Source: Streptomyces sp. NBC_01439 (GTDB lineage: Bacteria > Actinomycetota > Actinomycetes > Streptomycetales > Streptomycetaceae). From it: 64,000 nucleotides of DNA. The stretch spans positions 5,681,001-5,745,000 of the forward strand of contig NZ_CP109487.1 in assembly GCF_036227605.1 (NCBI RefSeq), written 5' to 3'. This document shows, piece by piece, positions 44,101 through 52,827 of the stretch; the stretch's first letter is position 1; each line of letters starts with the position of its first letter. A program made the position numbers and the translations under genes. The notes beneath the pieces were generated by a model. It was not told where the DNA came from, made no database searches, and was given only the letters and a program-made list of their open reading frames with translations.

Positions 44101-46131
44101 ATGCCCGAGGAGAACGCCGCAGCAGAGGTCACCGCGGCCGAGGTCGCCCGCCTGGCCGGAGTCGGCCGCGCGGCCGTGAGCAACTGGCGCCGCCGCCACG
44201 CCGACTTCCCCAAGCCTGTCGGCGGCACCGAAACCAGCCCCTCCTTCTCCCTGGACGAGGTGGAACACTGGCTGCGCGCCCAGGGCAAGCTCGCCGAGGT
44301 CCCGCTGCGCGAACGCGTCTGGCAGCAGATCACCGCCCACCCCGGCGGGGCCGTCACCGCCCTCGTTACGGCGGGCGGCGCCCTGCTCGTCGTACGCGAC
44401 CGGCCCGCCGACTGGCTGCAGCTGACCGCGGTCTCCGACGCACGCATGTCCACCCTGCTGCGGCCCGTCCTCGACCAGGTGCTCGGCGCGCGCCTCGGGA
44501 CCGGCCACGCGCTCGCCGAGATCCCGCTGCGCCCGGCCACCATGCCGCTGCTGCGGGCCGCCGCCGAACTCGCCGCCGAACTCGGCGCCCGCCAGGCCTT
44601 CGAGTTCCTGCTCGGACGCCACCTCGACGCCAACCCGCGCCAGTACACGCTCACCCCGGATTCTCTCGCCGGGCTCATGGCCGCCCTCGCCGGACCCGCA
44701 GCGCGCACCGTCCTCGACCCCGCCTGCGGCACCGGCACCCTGCTGCGGGCCGTCCCCGGCGCCACCACCCTGTACGCGCAGGACTCCGCGCCCGAACTCG
44801 CCGCGCTCGCCGCCCTGCGCCTCGCCCTGAACGGAACGCCCCGGATCCGCGCGGCCGCGGCCGACAGCCTGCGGGCCGACGCCTTCGCCCAGGACACCGT
44901 CGACGCCGTGCTCTGCCACCCTCCGTTCAACGAACGCGGTTGGGGCCACGAGGAACTGGCCTACGACCCGCGCTGGGAGTACGGCTTCCCGGCCCGCACC
45001 GAATCCGAACTCGCCTGGGTCCAGCACGCCCTGGCCCACCTGCGCGAAGGCGGCACCGCCGTCCTGCTCATGCCGCCCGCCGTCGCCGCCCGCCGCTCCG
45101 GCCGCCGCATCCGCGCCGACCTGCTGCGCCGCGGCGCGCTACGGGCCGTCGTCGCACTCCCGGCCGGGGCGGCGCCCCCGTACGGAATCCCCCTGCACCT
45201 GTGGGTGTTGCGCCGACCCGCCCCGCACGCGGCGCCCCCGGCCGGGCTGCTGCTCGTCGACACCGCCGCGCTCGCCGCCGACACCCCCCTGCGCACGGCA
45301 TGGCCCGCCGTGCACGGCGCGGTGCAGGACGCCTGGAGCGCGTACGACCGCACCGGCTCGCTCGCCCAGGAGCCCGGCGTCAGCCGCGTGGTCCCCGTCA
45401 TCGAGCTGCTGGACGACGACGTCGACCTCACCCCCGCCCGCCACCTGCCCCCGCCGGCCGCCGGTGGCGGTCCCGCCGCGCTGACCGCCGTACGGGAGCA
45501 GCTCGGCGAGACCCTCGGCCGGGCCGCCCGGCTCACCCCGCCGCCCGCGGCGGCGCCCGCCGGGGGCACGGCCCGACCGCCGATGACCACCGTCGGCGAA
45601 CTCGCCCGCGCCGGAGCCCTGGAGCTGCACACCGGCACCGGCGGCGGCACCGGATCGGCCCCCGTCCTCACCGAACAGGACGTCTACACCGGGAGCGGCC
45701 CCTCCGGCACCCTGGTGCCCACCGCCGACGAGCCCGTGCTCACCGCCCCCGGCGACGTACTCGTCCCCCTCGTTGGCGGAGCGACCATCGCCCGGGTCGT
45801 GGGCGAAGCCGTCGCGGGCGCGGTACCGGGCCGCGGCCTGGCCCTGCTGCGCCCCGACCCCGACGCCCTCGACCCGTGGTTCCTGGCCGGATTCCTGCGC
45901 GGCACCGCCAACACCCGCCGCGCCAGCAGCCACGCCTCCACCGCCACCCGGCTCGACGTACGCCGGCTCCAGCTGCCCCGGCTGCCCCTGGCACAACAAC
46001 AGAGCTACGGGCTCCGCTTCCGCGCGCTCGCCGAGTTCGAGGACGCACTACGGCTGGCGGGGCGGCTCGGCGAACAACTCGTACAGGGTTTCCACGACGG
46101 TCTCTCCGACGGCACGGTCACGCCGGAGTGA
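44101..46131 (+). CDS. Solitary N6-adenine-type DNA methyltransferase (HsdM-like) with N-terminal HTH
   Basis: 676 residues. A MerR/excisionase-like HTH (about 10-60; TAAEVARLAGVGRAAVSNWR ... SFSLDEVEHWLRA) precedes an HsdM-type methylase domain (about 170-385): SAM motif I TVLDPACGTGTLLRA (Asp206), AQDSAPELAAL, and motif IV position VDAVLCHPPFNERGWG. The canonical first residue of (N/D/S)PP(Y/F) is His273 here. The C-terminal part (about 480-640) resembles a type I target-recognition half (TTVGELARAGALELHTG). No restriction or HsdR gene is adjacent. ATG 44101 or 44089. Activity is uncertain because of the motif change. Confidence 0.82.
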   Translation: MPEENAAAEVTAAEVARLAGVGRAAVSNWRRRHADFPKPVGGTETSPSFSLDEVEHWLRAQGKLAEVPLRERVWQQITAHPGGAVTALVTAGGALLVVRDRPADWLQLTAVSDARMSTLLRPVLDQVLGARLGTGHALAEIPLRPATMPLLRAAAELAAELGARQAFEFLLGRHLDANPRQYTLTPDSLAGLMAALAGPAARTVLDPACGTGTLLRAVPGATTLYAQDSAPELAALAALRLALNGTPRIRAAAADSLRADAFAQDTVDAVLCHPPFNERGWGHEELAYDPRWEYGFPARTESELAWVQHALAHLREGGTAVLLMPPAVAARRSGRRIRADLLRRGALRAVVALPAGAAPPYGIPLHLWVLRRPAPHAAPPAGLLLVDTAALAADTPLRTAWPAVHGAVQDAWSAYDRTGSLAQEPGVSRVVPVIELLDDDVDLTPARHLPPPAAGGGPAALTAVREQLGETLGRAARLTPPPAAAPAGGTARPPMTTVGELARAGALELHTGTGGGTGSAPVLTEQDVYTGSGPSGTLVPTADEPVLTAPGDVLVPLVGGATIARVVGEAVAGAVPGRGLALLRPDPDALDPWFLAGFLRGTANTRRASSHASTATRLDVRRLQLPRLPLAQQQSYGLRFRALAEFEDALRLAGRLGEQLVQGFHDGLSDGTVTPE

Positions 46132-46242
46132 ACGGCCGTGCAGCGAGCGTGCAACGGTTGCGCGCATCCCCTCACCCCTGGCCGGGAACGCTGTATACCC
46201 TCAGACCCGAAACTTCTTCCGCACGGCCCGTCAGGAGCAGCG

Positions 46243-46890
46243 ATGCACGGCCCCGGCCTTCCGCCGCAGCACGGCCCCCAGTCCGATTCGGGGGGTGTGA
46301 TGGCATTGCGCGTGGTGTTCGTGCTGCTGCCCATCCTCAGCTGCGGCTTCCTCGCCTGGGGGTCGTTGCTGCGACTCGCCCTGGTCACGCGCAAGTCCCG
46401 TGACTGGGCGCTGATGGTGGCCAGCTGCGTGCTCGCCGTCGTGTGGATGGCGCTCATCCAGGCCGACCCCACGCCCGAAGTCAACGGCTGGCAGAGCGAC
46501 CTGGGCGCCGGCGGCTCGATCCTCATGGGTTTCGCGATCTGCGTGTACTTCCTCGTCGCCGACATCAAGCACCACGAGGCCCGGCGGTCGGCCCTGACCT
46601 CACAGTGGTACCCGGCGCAGCCCGCTCCGTACGTCCACCCGCAGCCGTCCGGGCCCGCCTACGGGTACCCGCCCGCCACGGCCACCACCCGGCCCTCCAC
46701 CCCGACGCCGACCCCCGCGCCGACCCCGGCCCCTCCGCAGGTGCCGCCGCAGCCGACGCCGCCCCCGCGCATCGGGCAGGTCCGCGCCGAGCTCGACGAG
46801 CTCAGCGAGCTGCTGCGCAAGCAGACCCCGCCGGCCGGCGGCCCCCGCCACGATCCCCACCAGACCCCGTACCAGGACCCGCAGCAGTGA
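46243..46890 (+). CDS. Small membrane protein with Pro-rich tail
   Basis: 215 residues. Three hydrophobic helices (about 20-35 VVFVLLPILSCGFLAWG; 50-70 WALMVASCVLAVVWMALI; 90-110 GSILMGFAICVYFLVADI), then a cytoplasmic region rich in Pro/Gln/Thr (about 125-185) and a charged end (VRAELDELSELLRKQ). CAGGAG sits seven bases before ATG 46243. Its stop overlaps the kinase start as GTGA, so they are translationally coupled and the protein may anchor or be a substrate of that kinase; that link is inferred. Confidence 0.8.
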   Translation: MHGPGLPPQHGPQSDSGGVMALRVVFVLLPILSCGFLAWGSLLRLALVTRKSRDWALMVASCVLAVVWMALIQADPTPEVNGWQSDLGAGGSILMGFAICVYFLVADIKHHEARRSALTSQWYPAQPAPYVHPQPSGPAYGYPPATATTRPSTPTPTPAPTPAPPQVPPQPTPPPRIGQVRAELDELSELLRKQTPPAGGPRHDPHQTPYQDPQQ

Positions 46891-48395
46891 CCGACCGGCT
46901 CATCGGCGACCGCTACCAGCTCGCGACCGTCCTCGGTCAGGGCGGCATGGGCCAGGTATGGACCGCCTACGACCGGCGCCTGGACCGCCGCGTCGCCGTC
47001 AAACTGCTGCGCCCCGACAAGGTCGCGGGCCCCGGCACCGTCGCCGAGGAGCTGCGCCGCCGCTTCGTGCGCGAGTGCCGGGTCACCGCGCAGGTCGACC
47101 ACCCCGGCCTGGTCACCGTGCACGACGCGGGCAGCGACGGCGACGAACTCTTCCTCGTCATGGGCTACGTGGAGGGCGCCGACCTCGCCGACCACCTCGC
47201 CGAGCACGACCCCTACCCCTGGCAGTGGGCGGTCGCCGTCGTCGCGCAGCTGTGCTCGGTCCTGTCGGCCGTGCACGCGGTGCCGATCGTGCACCGGGAC
47301 CTGAAGCCGCGCAACGTGATGGTCCGCCCGGACGGCACGGTGCTCGTCCTGGACCTCGGCGTGGCCTCGGTGATGGACACCGACACCACCCGCCTCACCA
47401 GCACCGGCTCGCCCATCGGTAGCCCCGCGTACATGGCGCCCGAGCAGGCCATGGGCGGCGCCGTGGGCCCGTACACCGACCTGTACGCCCTCGGCGTGCT
47501 GCTGTACGAACTCCTCACCGGCAACGTCCCCTTCGCCGGATCCACCGCCCTCGGCGTCCTGCACCGCCACCTGTACGAGCCCCCGCTCCCGGTCCGCCAG
47601 GCGCGCCCGGAGATCCCGCCGGAGCTGGAGAAGCTCCTGCTCCACCTCCTCGCCAAGGACCCGCAGGACCGGCCCTCCTCCGCCCAGGAGGTCTACGAGG
47701 CGCTGGCCCCGCTGCTGCCCGCCCGCGGCAGCCGCACCCCGTCCGGCCCGCTCGACCCGACCCGGCCCTTCCTGCGCCCGCAGGCACCCTGGCCGGACCG
47801 GGCCGCGGCCATCCCCCCGCGGCCGAGCACCCCGCCCGCGCCGCCCAAGGCCGACGTCCCCGGAGCCGTGGACGAGGCCCGCAAGGCCCTGGACGAGGGG
47901 CGGCTCACCCAGGCCGTGGACATCCTCGGCGGCATCCTCCCGGCGGCGGCCGCCGAGCACGGGGAGCACTCCCCGGTGGTGCGCTCCCTGCGCAAGCAGT
48001 ACGCCGCCACGCTGATGGACGACGGCCAGTACCGGCGGGCCCTGCCGGAACTGCGCCGCCTCGCCGACGAGTTCCCGGCCGGGGACCCCCAGTCGCTGCG
48101 CTTCCGCTACGACTCGGCTCAGTGCCTGGAGCAACTGGGCGAGCCGGCCGCCGCCCTGGCCGAGTACCGCTCGCTGCTCCCGTTCTTCGAGAACCACTAC
48201 GCCAACCCGGACCCGGGCCTCCCGCTGGAGGTCCGCCGCCGGATAGCCCACCTGCTGCTCTCCCTCGGCGACCGCCAGGCGGCCCACGACACCCTGGCCC
48301 GGCTGCTGTTCGACGCGGAACGGCTGCACGGCCCGGGCCACCCCTTCCCGGCCGAGATCCGCCGCACGTTGCAGTGGCTCAGCCAGGTCCGCTGA
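46887..48395 (+). CDS. Serine/threonine protein kinase with C-terminal TPR-like region
   Basis: 502 residues. Hanks-type kinase: glycine loop LGQGGMGQVW, ATP Lys in RRVAVKLLR, catalytic loop IVHRDLKPRNVMV (Asp138), DLG in place of DFG, and GSPAYMAPEQA. The kinase domain ends near residue 270, a Pro-rich linker follows, and the last 190 residues have helical repeats (EARKALDEGRLTQAVDILGG; LRKQYAATLMDDGQYRRALP) like TPRs. No transmembrane helix or PASTA domain, so it is soluble or held by the coupled membrane protein. GTG 46887. The 3' end overlaps the convergent YfhO-type gene by 17 bp. Confidence 0.92.
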   Translation: MTDRLIGDRYQLATVLGQGGMGQVWTAYDRRLDRRVAVKLLRPDKVAGPGTVAEELRRRFVRECRVTAQVDHPGLVTVHDAGSDGDELFLVMGYVEGADLADHLAEHDPYPWQWAVAVVAQLCSVLSAVHAVPIVHRDLKPRNVMVRPDGTVLVLDLGVASVMDTDTTRLTSTGSPIGSPAYMAPEQAMGGAVGPYTDLYALGVLLYELLTGNVPFAGSTALGVLHRHLYEPPLPVRQARPEIPPELEKLLLHLLAKDPQDRPSSAQEVYEALAPLLPARGSRTPSGPLDPTRPFLRPQAPWPDRAAAIPPRPSTPPAPPKADVPGAVDEARKALDEGRLTQAVDILGGILPAAAAEHGEHSPVVRSLRKQYAATLMDDGQYRRALPELRRLADEFPAGDPQSLRFRYDSAQCLEQLGEPAAALAEYRSLLPFFENHYANPDPGLPLEVRRRIAHLLLSLGDRQAAHDTLARLLFDAERLHGPGHPFPAEIRRTLQWLSQVR

Positions 48396-50814
48396 CCGAG
48401 CGCCGGGTGCGTCCCCGCAGGGCCGCGAGCAGCAGGATCCCCGACGCGCCCGCCAGGACGGCCAGCCCCGGAACCAGACCCGGCGGGCGGAACTCACAGC
48501 TCACCCGGGTGGTGCCGGGGGTGAGCGGGACCGCCACCAGGCCCAGGTGACCGGCGGCCGGGCGGCCGTTGCAGGTCCAGCCGGCGATCGCGGGGACCGA
48601 GAGGACCGCCGTGCCGGTCGTGCCCGGCGGGAGGGTGGCGCGGACCCCGGAGGAGTCGACCCGGACCGAGGTCGCGGCCGTTGCCCGCAGGCCGGCGACC
48701 GCGGCGTCGAGCCGCGTCCGGTCCAGGCAGGACAGGGTCCACCGCGGGGGCGGGGCCGCGTCGAAGACCAGGGCCGAGGACTCCCCGCGGGAGGGGCCCA
48801 TCGGCTGGAGGGCGGCCCGGTTGCGGGGGGCGTTGCCGTTCAGGCGGAAGGCGGGGCCGTCCGCGAGGCGGGCCGTCGCGTTGTACTCGGGGGCCCACAG
48901 GTAGGCCTCCGTGCCCGCGCGGCAGGTGCCGGGTGCGAGCGGGTCCTCGTACACCCGGGCGCCCAGCAGTGCTTCCTGGTTGGCGAAGGGGGAGTCCTCG
49001 GCGTAGGAGAGGGGGGCGCCGGGCGGGCGGGTCGTCACCAGCGGGGGCACCTGGGCGCGGCGGACCGTGCCGTCGGGCTGCAGGCGTGCGCCGACCGCGA
49101 AGACGGCGTCCGTGACCGGGTTGTCGATGCTCTGGACGTTGCGTCCGCGCGAGGTCCAGCCCGCCCCGAGGGCGACCATCGTGCGGGTGAACACGTCCGG
49201 GGTGTGGCTGCTGTAGTAGGCGCCGCCCTCGCCGCCGAGCAGCAGCGGGTCGTTGCCCGTCAGGGCGGGCCGGCTCGGGTCGGTGCGGTACGCGGGCCAG
49301 CCGTCGGCCGCCGCCAGGGCCTCGGCGCGCGCGGTGTGCGCCGGCCCCCAGGACGGGTAGTCGTCGAGCCCGCCCAGCTTGCCCTTGTGTCCGTAGGCGG
49401 TGGTCGCGGCGGCCTGGGCCAGGAGGACCAGCGCGAGCAGTGTGGCCGCCGGCCACGCGGGACGGCGGTGGCGCAGCGACCACCAGGCCGCCCCCGCCAG
49501 GGCCAGCCCGCCGGCGAAGAGCGCGTAGCCCGCCGCCGTCACCAGCGGGCTGCTCTGCGCCCACAGCGCGGCGACCGAAAGGACGCCCGCTCCCGCGGCC
49601 AGCGCCGGCGGCCGCGGCGGGCCCGCGGCCAGCCCGGTCCAGGCGGCGATCACGGCGATCCCGGCCAGCACGAAGGTCTGCCGGTACGGGCTTCCGTTCG
49701 GGGTGGCGAACAGGTGCCAGGCCAGATGGGTCGGCGCCCACTGGAGGGAGAGCGCCACGGCCACGGTCAGCCCCGCCCACCACAGCCGGGTGCGCGCCGG
49801 GACCGCCCGGTGGAAGGGCAGCGCGGCCACCAGCAGCAGGGTTCCGGTGCCCACGAAGACGGCGGGGGAGGAGAAGGAGTACGTCCCGGGCAGCAGCCGT
49901 GCGAACAGGTCCGCCCAGGTCACCGGCCGGAACTCCTTGACCCATCCCGGATAGGCCCGTCCGGAGCTGAGGAAGAGGGGCAGGAGGACGGGCGCCGCGA
50001 GCGCGATCCCGAGCAGGGTCGTCCCGGCGCCCCGCGCGATCACCGACAGCCGGCTCGAGGTGCCCTCCCGGGTGAGCGCCACCCGTACCAGCAGCACCAG
50101 CGCCGCACCCAGCGTCGCCATGTAGGCGGTGTAGAAGTTCGCCGTCCAGCAGACCGCGACGACCAGCGGCGCCAGCAGGACCCGGCGCCCGCGCAGGGCC
50201 CATTCGCCGGTCAGGCACAGCAGGGGGAAGGCGAGCAGCCCGTCCAGCCACATCGGGTTGTACGAGGCTTCGATCACCGACCAGCCGCACAGCGCATACG
50301 AGGCCCCGAGCAGGCCGGCCGCCCACCAGGGCCCGCGGCGCTGCGTGCGCAGCAGCCAGGCCATCGCGGCCGCCGCGGCCGCCGTCTTGAGCACGGTCAC
50401 GACGTACACGGCGAGGTCGATGTCCGCGCGCGGGAAGAGACCGACGAGGACGGCGAAGGGGCTGGTCAGGTAGGTGCCCAGGTCCGGCAGGAAACTCATG
50501 CCGTAGCCGGAGCGCCAGTTGAACAGCAGTCCGCCCTCCGCGCGGCCGTGCAGCAGGTCCCACAGCTGCGCGTGGAAGGGGACGAACTGGTTGCCGAGGT
50601 CGTTGATGCTGCGGTGGCGCGGCCCGTAGGGGAACACCCGGGTGGCGGCGTCCCCGGCGCACACCGCCACCGCCGTGAGCAGGGCGGCGAACGCCGAGCC
50701 GAGCAGGCTCCGGCGGCGCGGTGAGCCGTGCGGTGAGCGGCGCGGTGCGGGAGACGGTGCGGGACGCGGTGCGGGACGCGGCGAGGGGTGCGGCGAGCGG
50801 TGCGTTGTCGACAT
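48379..50814 (-). CDS. YfhO-family membrane protein
   Basis: 811 residues. After a basic Pro/Ser/Arg N-terminus, about twelve hydrophobic helices follow, with the YfhO-type motif GNQFVPFHAQLWDLL and FNWRSGYGMSFLPDLGTYLTS near the N-terminus and SYNPMWLDGLLAFPLLCL. The C-terminal 250 residues are extracytoplasmic and end with one more helix. In Gram-positives YfhO is needed to glycosylate lipoteichoic acid, so a GT-C glycosyltransferase role is likely, but the sugar and acceptor are unknown. ATG 50814; the 5' end of the gene is a short-period GC-rich repeat (GCGGTGCGGGACGCG). Confidence 0.85.
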   Translation of the reverse strand: MSTTHRSPHPSPRPAPRPAPSPAPRRSPHGSPRRRSLLGSAFAALLTAVAVCAGDAATRVFPYGPRHRSINDLGNQFVPFHAQLWDLLHGRAEGGLLFNWRSGYGMSFLPDLGTYLTSPFAVLVGLFPRADIDLAVYVVTVLKTAAAAAAMAWLLRTQRRGPWWAAGLLGASYALCGWSVIEASYNPMWLDGLLAFPLLCLTGEWALRGRRVLLAPLVVAVCWTANFYTAYMATLGAALVLLVRVALTREGTSSRLSVIARGAGTTLLGIALAAPVLLPLFLSSGRAYPGWVKEFRPVTWADLFARLLPGTYSFSSPAVFVGTGTLLLVAALPFHRAVPARTRLWWAGLTVAVALSLQWAPTHLAWHLFATPNGSPYRQTFVLAGIAVIAAWTGLAAGPPRPPALAAGAGVLSVAALWAQSSPLVTAAGYALFAGGLALAGAAWWSLRHRRPAWPAATLLALVLLAQAAATTAYGHKGKLGGLDDYPSWGPAHTARAEALAAADGWPAYRTDPSRPALTGNDPLLLGGEGGAYYSSHTPDVFTRTMVALGAGWTSRGRNVQSIDNPVTDAVFAVGARLQPDGTVRRAQVPPLVTTRPPGAPLSYAEDSPFANQEALLGARVYEDPLAPGTCRAGTEAYLWAPEYNATARLADGPAFRLNGNAPRNRAALQPMGPSRGESSALVFDAAPPPRWTLSCLDRTRLDAAVAGLRATAATSVRVDSSGVRATLPPGTTGTAVLSVPAIAGWTCNGRPAAGHLGLVAVPLTPGTTRVSCEFRPPGLVPGLAVLAGASGILLLAALRGRTRRSVSGPG

Positions 50815-51092
50815 GGTGGGCCGACCTTGGCAGGGCCGGGTGACCGAAGGGTGGCCTCAGGGTTGCCGGTGGCCGATCCCGGCGGCGCGAGGGGCTCGGG
50901 GTCCCCAGAACGGGTGACGGGTGGCGTGCCGGACCCGCCCGTGCCCGCCGGCTCGCCTATGAACGGTGCGTGTTCGGTCCGCGCGTGAATCGTTGGTCGA
51001 ACCGGTGGTCCGGATCACCGTGACCTCATAACATCGATCACCGCACGGCCCTTTGTGCACTGACGCACAATCTTCCGGCCCTGGAGGCTCCT

Positions 51093-51716
51093 TTGCACCG
51101 TCGCACAGCGCTCTCCGTCTCCGCCGCCCTGCTCGTGGCGGCGCCCCTGCTGTCCGCCTGCTCGGGCGAGCCGCGAGCCGGCACCGCGGCCGTCGTGGGC
51201 GGCGAACGGATCACCACCTCCGCGCTCCAGGCCCAGGTCAACGACGTCCGTGCGGCGCAGAACCGGTCCGGGCAGGCCGCTGCCGAGCTCATCGCGAGCA
51301 CCCCCCACCTGGAGCGGCAGAAGCTCGACGCGCTCCTCCAGAGCCGGATCATCGACAAGATGGCCGATACCGCCGGGCTCACGGCCACCCAGAAGGACAT
51401 CGAGGACGAACGCAAGGCGTACGTCGACGAGAACGGCGGCAACGAGCAGTTCGAGGCACTGCTCCTGCAGAAGGGGGCCATGGCCCCCGGCCAGGTCGAC
51501 CGCTTCCTCCGGGACCGGGTGCTCCTCACCGCGCTCACCGCCAAGTACGGAGCCGGGAAGCTGGAGCAGCCCGCCCGCGCCGCCGTCGAGGCACTGCACA
51601 TCGAGGTGAACCCGCGCTACGGCGCCTGGGACGCCAAGGAGATCAAGCTCGGCACCGGGGAGACGCCCTGGATCACCCAGCGGACGCGGCCCGAGGCGGC
51701 GCCCGCCGGAGCCTGA
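51093..51716 (+). CDS. SurA-N-like secreted lipoprotein
   Basis: 207 residues. Signal peptide with lipobox LLSAC (Cys23), then a SurA/PrsA N-terminal-like helical region: AAVVGGERITTSALQAQVND, LLQSRIIDKMADTAGLTATQ. No parvulin (PPIase) domain follows; the last 35 residues contain NPRYGAWDAKEIKLG. TTG 51093 is inferred as the start because GGAGG lies five bases upstream and no ATG or GTG gives the signal peptide. It precedes mazG, a pairing also seen in other Streptomyces. Probably an extracytoplasmic chaperone-like protein. Confidence 0.85.
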   Translation: MHRRTALSVSAALLVAAPLLSACSGEPRAGTAAVVGGERITTSALQAQVNDVRAAQNRSGQAAAELIASTPHLERQKLDALLQSRIIDKMADTAGLTATQKDIEDERKAYVDENGGNEQFEALLLQKGAMAPGQVDRFLRDRVLLTALTAKYGAGKLEQPARAAVEALHIEVNPRYGAWDAKEIKLGTGETPWITQRTRPEAAPAGA

Positions 51717-51769
51717 GGCTCCGGGGTCCCGCGGGCCGCGGGCCGGCGCGCCGGAGGTAGGTTCGGAGG

Positions 51770-52801
51770 GTGACCGACCACTCCGAACCCACCGCCACCG
51801 CCGCCGCCGAGCCCACGGGCCGCATCGTCCTGCTGACCACCAGCCACCGGGTCGCCCCCGGCGTACTGTCCTGGCCGGCGTGGCAGACCCTGCACGCAGC
51901 GGACCGGGTGCTGTGCGCCGACCCCGACCACCCGCAGCTGCCGTACCTGCGGGAGGCGGGCATCGAGGTCGCGTTCGAGAGCCCGGACGCGCACGCGCTG
52001 GTCGAGGCCTGCGCGGGCGGCCGTACGGTCGTGGTGCTCCCGGGCGGCGAGGGCGACCAGCGGCTCACCGACGGGCTGGCCCGGCTGGCCGGCTCGGGCC
52101 GGGTCTCGATGCCCGACCTGGAACTCCTTCCGGGCTCCTACGACCTGCCGGGCGCGCGCCTGCTCGACCTGGTCCAGGTGATGGACCGGGTCCGGCGCGA
52201 GTGCCCGTGGACCTCCCGGCAGACCCACCGGGGCCTGGCCAAGTACGCGATCGAAGAGGCGTACGAGCTGGTCGAGGCCATCGAGGACGGGGACCGGGAG
52301 GAGCTGCGCGAGGAGCTCGGCGACGTGCTGCTCCAGGTGGTCTTCCACGCCCGGATCGCCGAGGAGGCCGGCGGGGACGGCGAGGACGGCGAGGACGCTA
52401 CCGAGGCCTTCTCCATCGACGACGTGGCCGGGGCGCTGGTCACCAAGCTGATCCACCGGCATCCGCACGTCTTCGGCGACGCGGAGGCCGAGACCCCGGA
52501 GGACGTCAACGCGCACTGGCAGCGCACCAAGGCGGTGGAGAAGCGGCGGGAGTCGGTCACCGACGGGATCCCGGTGGGCCAGCCCGGCTTGGCGCTCGCC
52601 GCCAAGCTCGCGGGCCGGGCCCGGACGGGCGGCGTGGCCGTGGAACTGCCCCGCGGCGAGGGCATCGGGTACGAACTGCTCGAGCTCGCGGCCCGTGCCG
52701 AGGCGGCGGGGACCGACCCCGAGACCGCGCTGCGCGCGGCGGCCCGCGCCTACCGGGACGCGATCCGGGCGGCCGAGGGCGTGGCGGAGCCGGGCGAGTA
52801 G
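51770..52801 (+). CDS. mazG: Nucleoside triphosphate pyrophosphohydrolase MazG
   Basis: 343 residues. The first 120 resemble a worn-down tetrapyrrole-methylase-type domain (GRIVLLTTSHRVAPGVLS, ADPDHPQLPYLREAG), as in other actinobacterial MazG proteins; the rest is the all-alpha MazG domain (about 135-300): LLDLVQVMDRVRRECPW, metal-binding AIEEAYELVEAIEDGD and EELGDVLLQVVFHARIAEE (ExxE and ExxD), HRHPHVFGD. It hydrolyses non-canonical or damaged NTPs and is linked to stress survival. GTG 51770. Confidence 0.93.
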   Translation: MTDHSEPTATAAAEPTGRIVLLTTSHRVAPGVLSWPAWQTLHAADRVLCADPDHPQLPYLREAGIEVAFESPDAHALVEACAGGRTVVVLPGGEGDQRLTDGLARLAGSGRVSMPDLELLPGSYDLPGARLLDLVQVMDRVRRECPWTSRQTHRGLAKYAIEEAYELVEAIEDGDREELREELGDVLLQVVFHARIAEEAGGDGEDGEDATEAFSIDDVAGALVTKLIHRHPHVFGDAEAETPEDVNAHWQRTKAVEKRRESVTDGIPVGQPGLALAAKLAGRARTGGVAVELPRGEGIGYELLELAARAEAAGTDPETALRAAARAYRDAIRAAEGVAEPGE

Positions 52802-52827
52802 GGGACCTTCCTCGAGGGGGCCTTCCT

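Noticed and set aside
50700..50800. GCGGTGCGGGACGCG repeats at the 5' end of the YfhO-type gene as a separate element
   Set aside because: They lie in frame within the basic Pro/Arg N-terminal tail and simply encode it.
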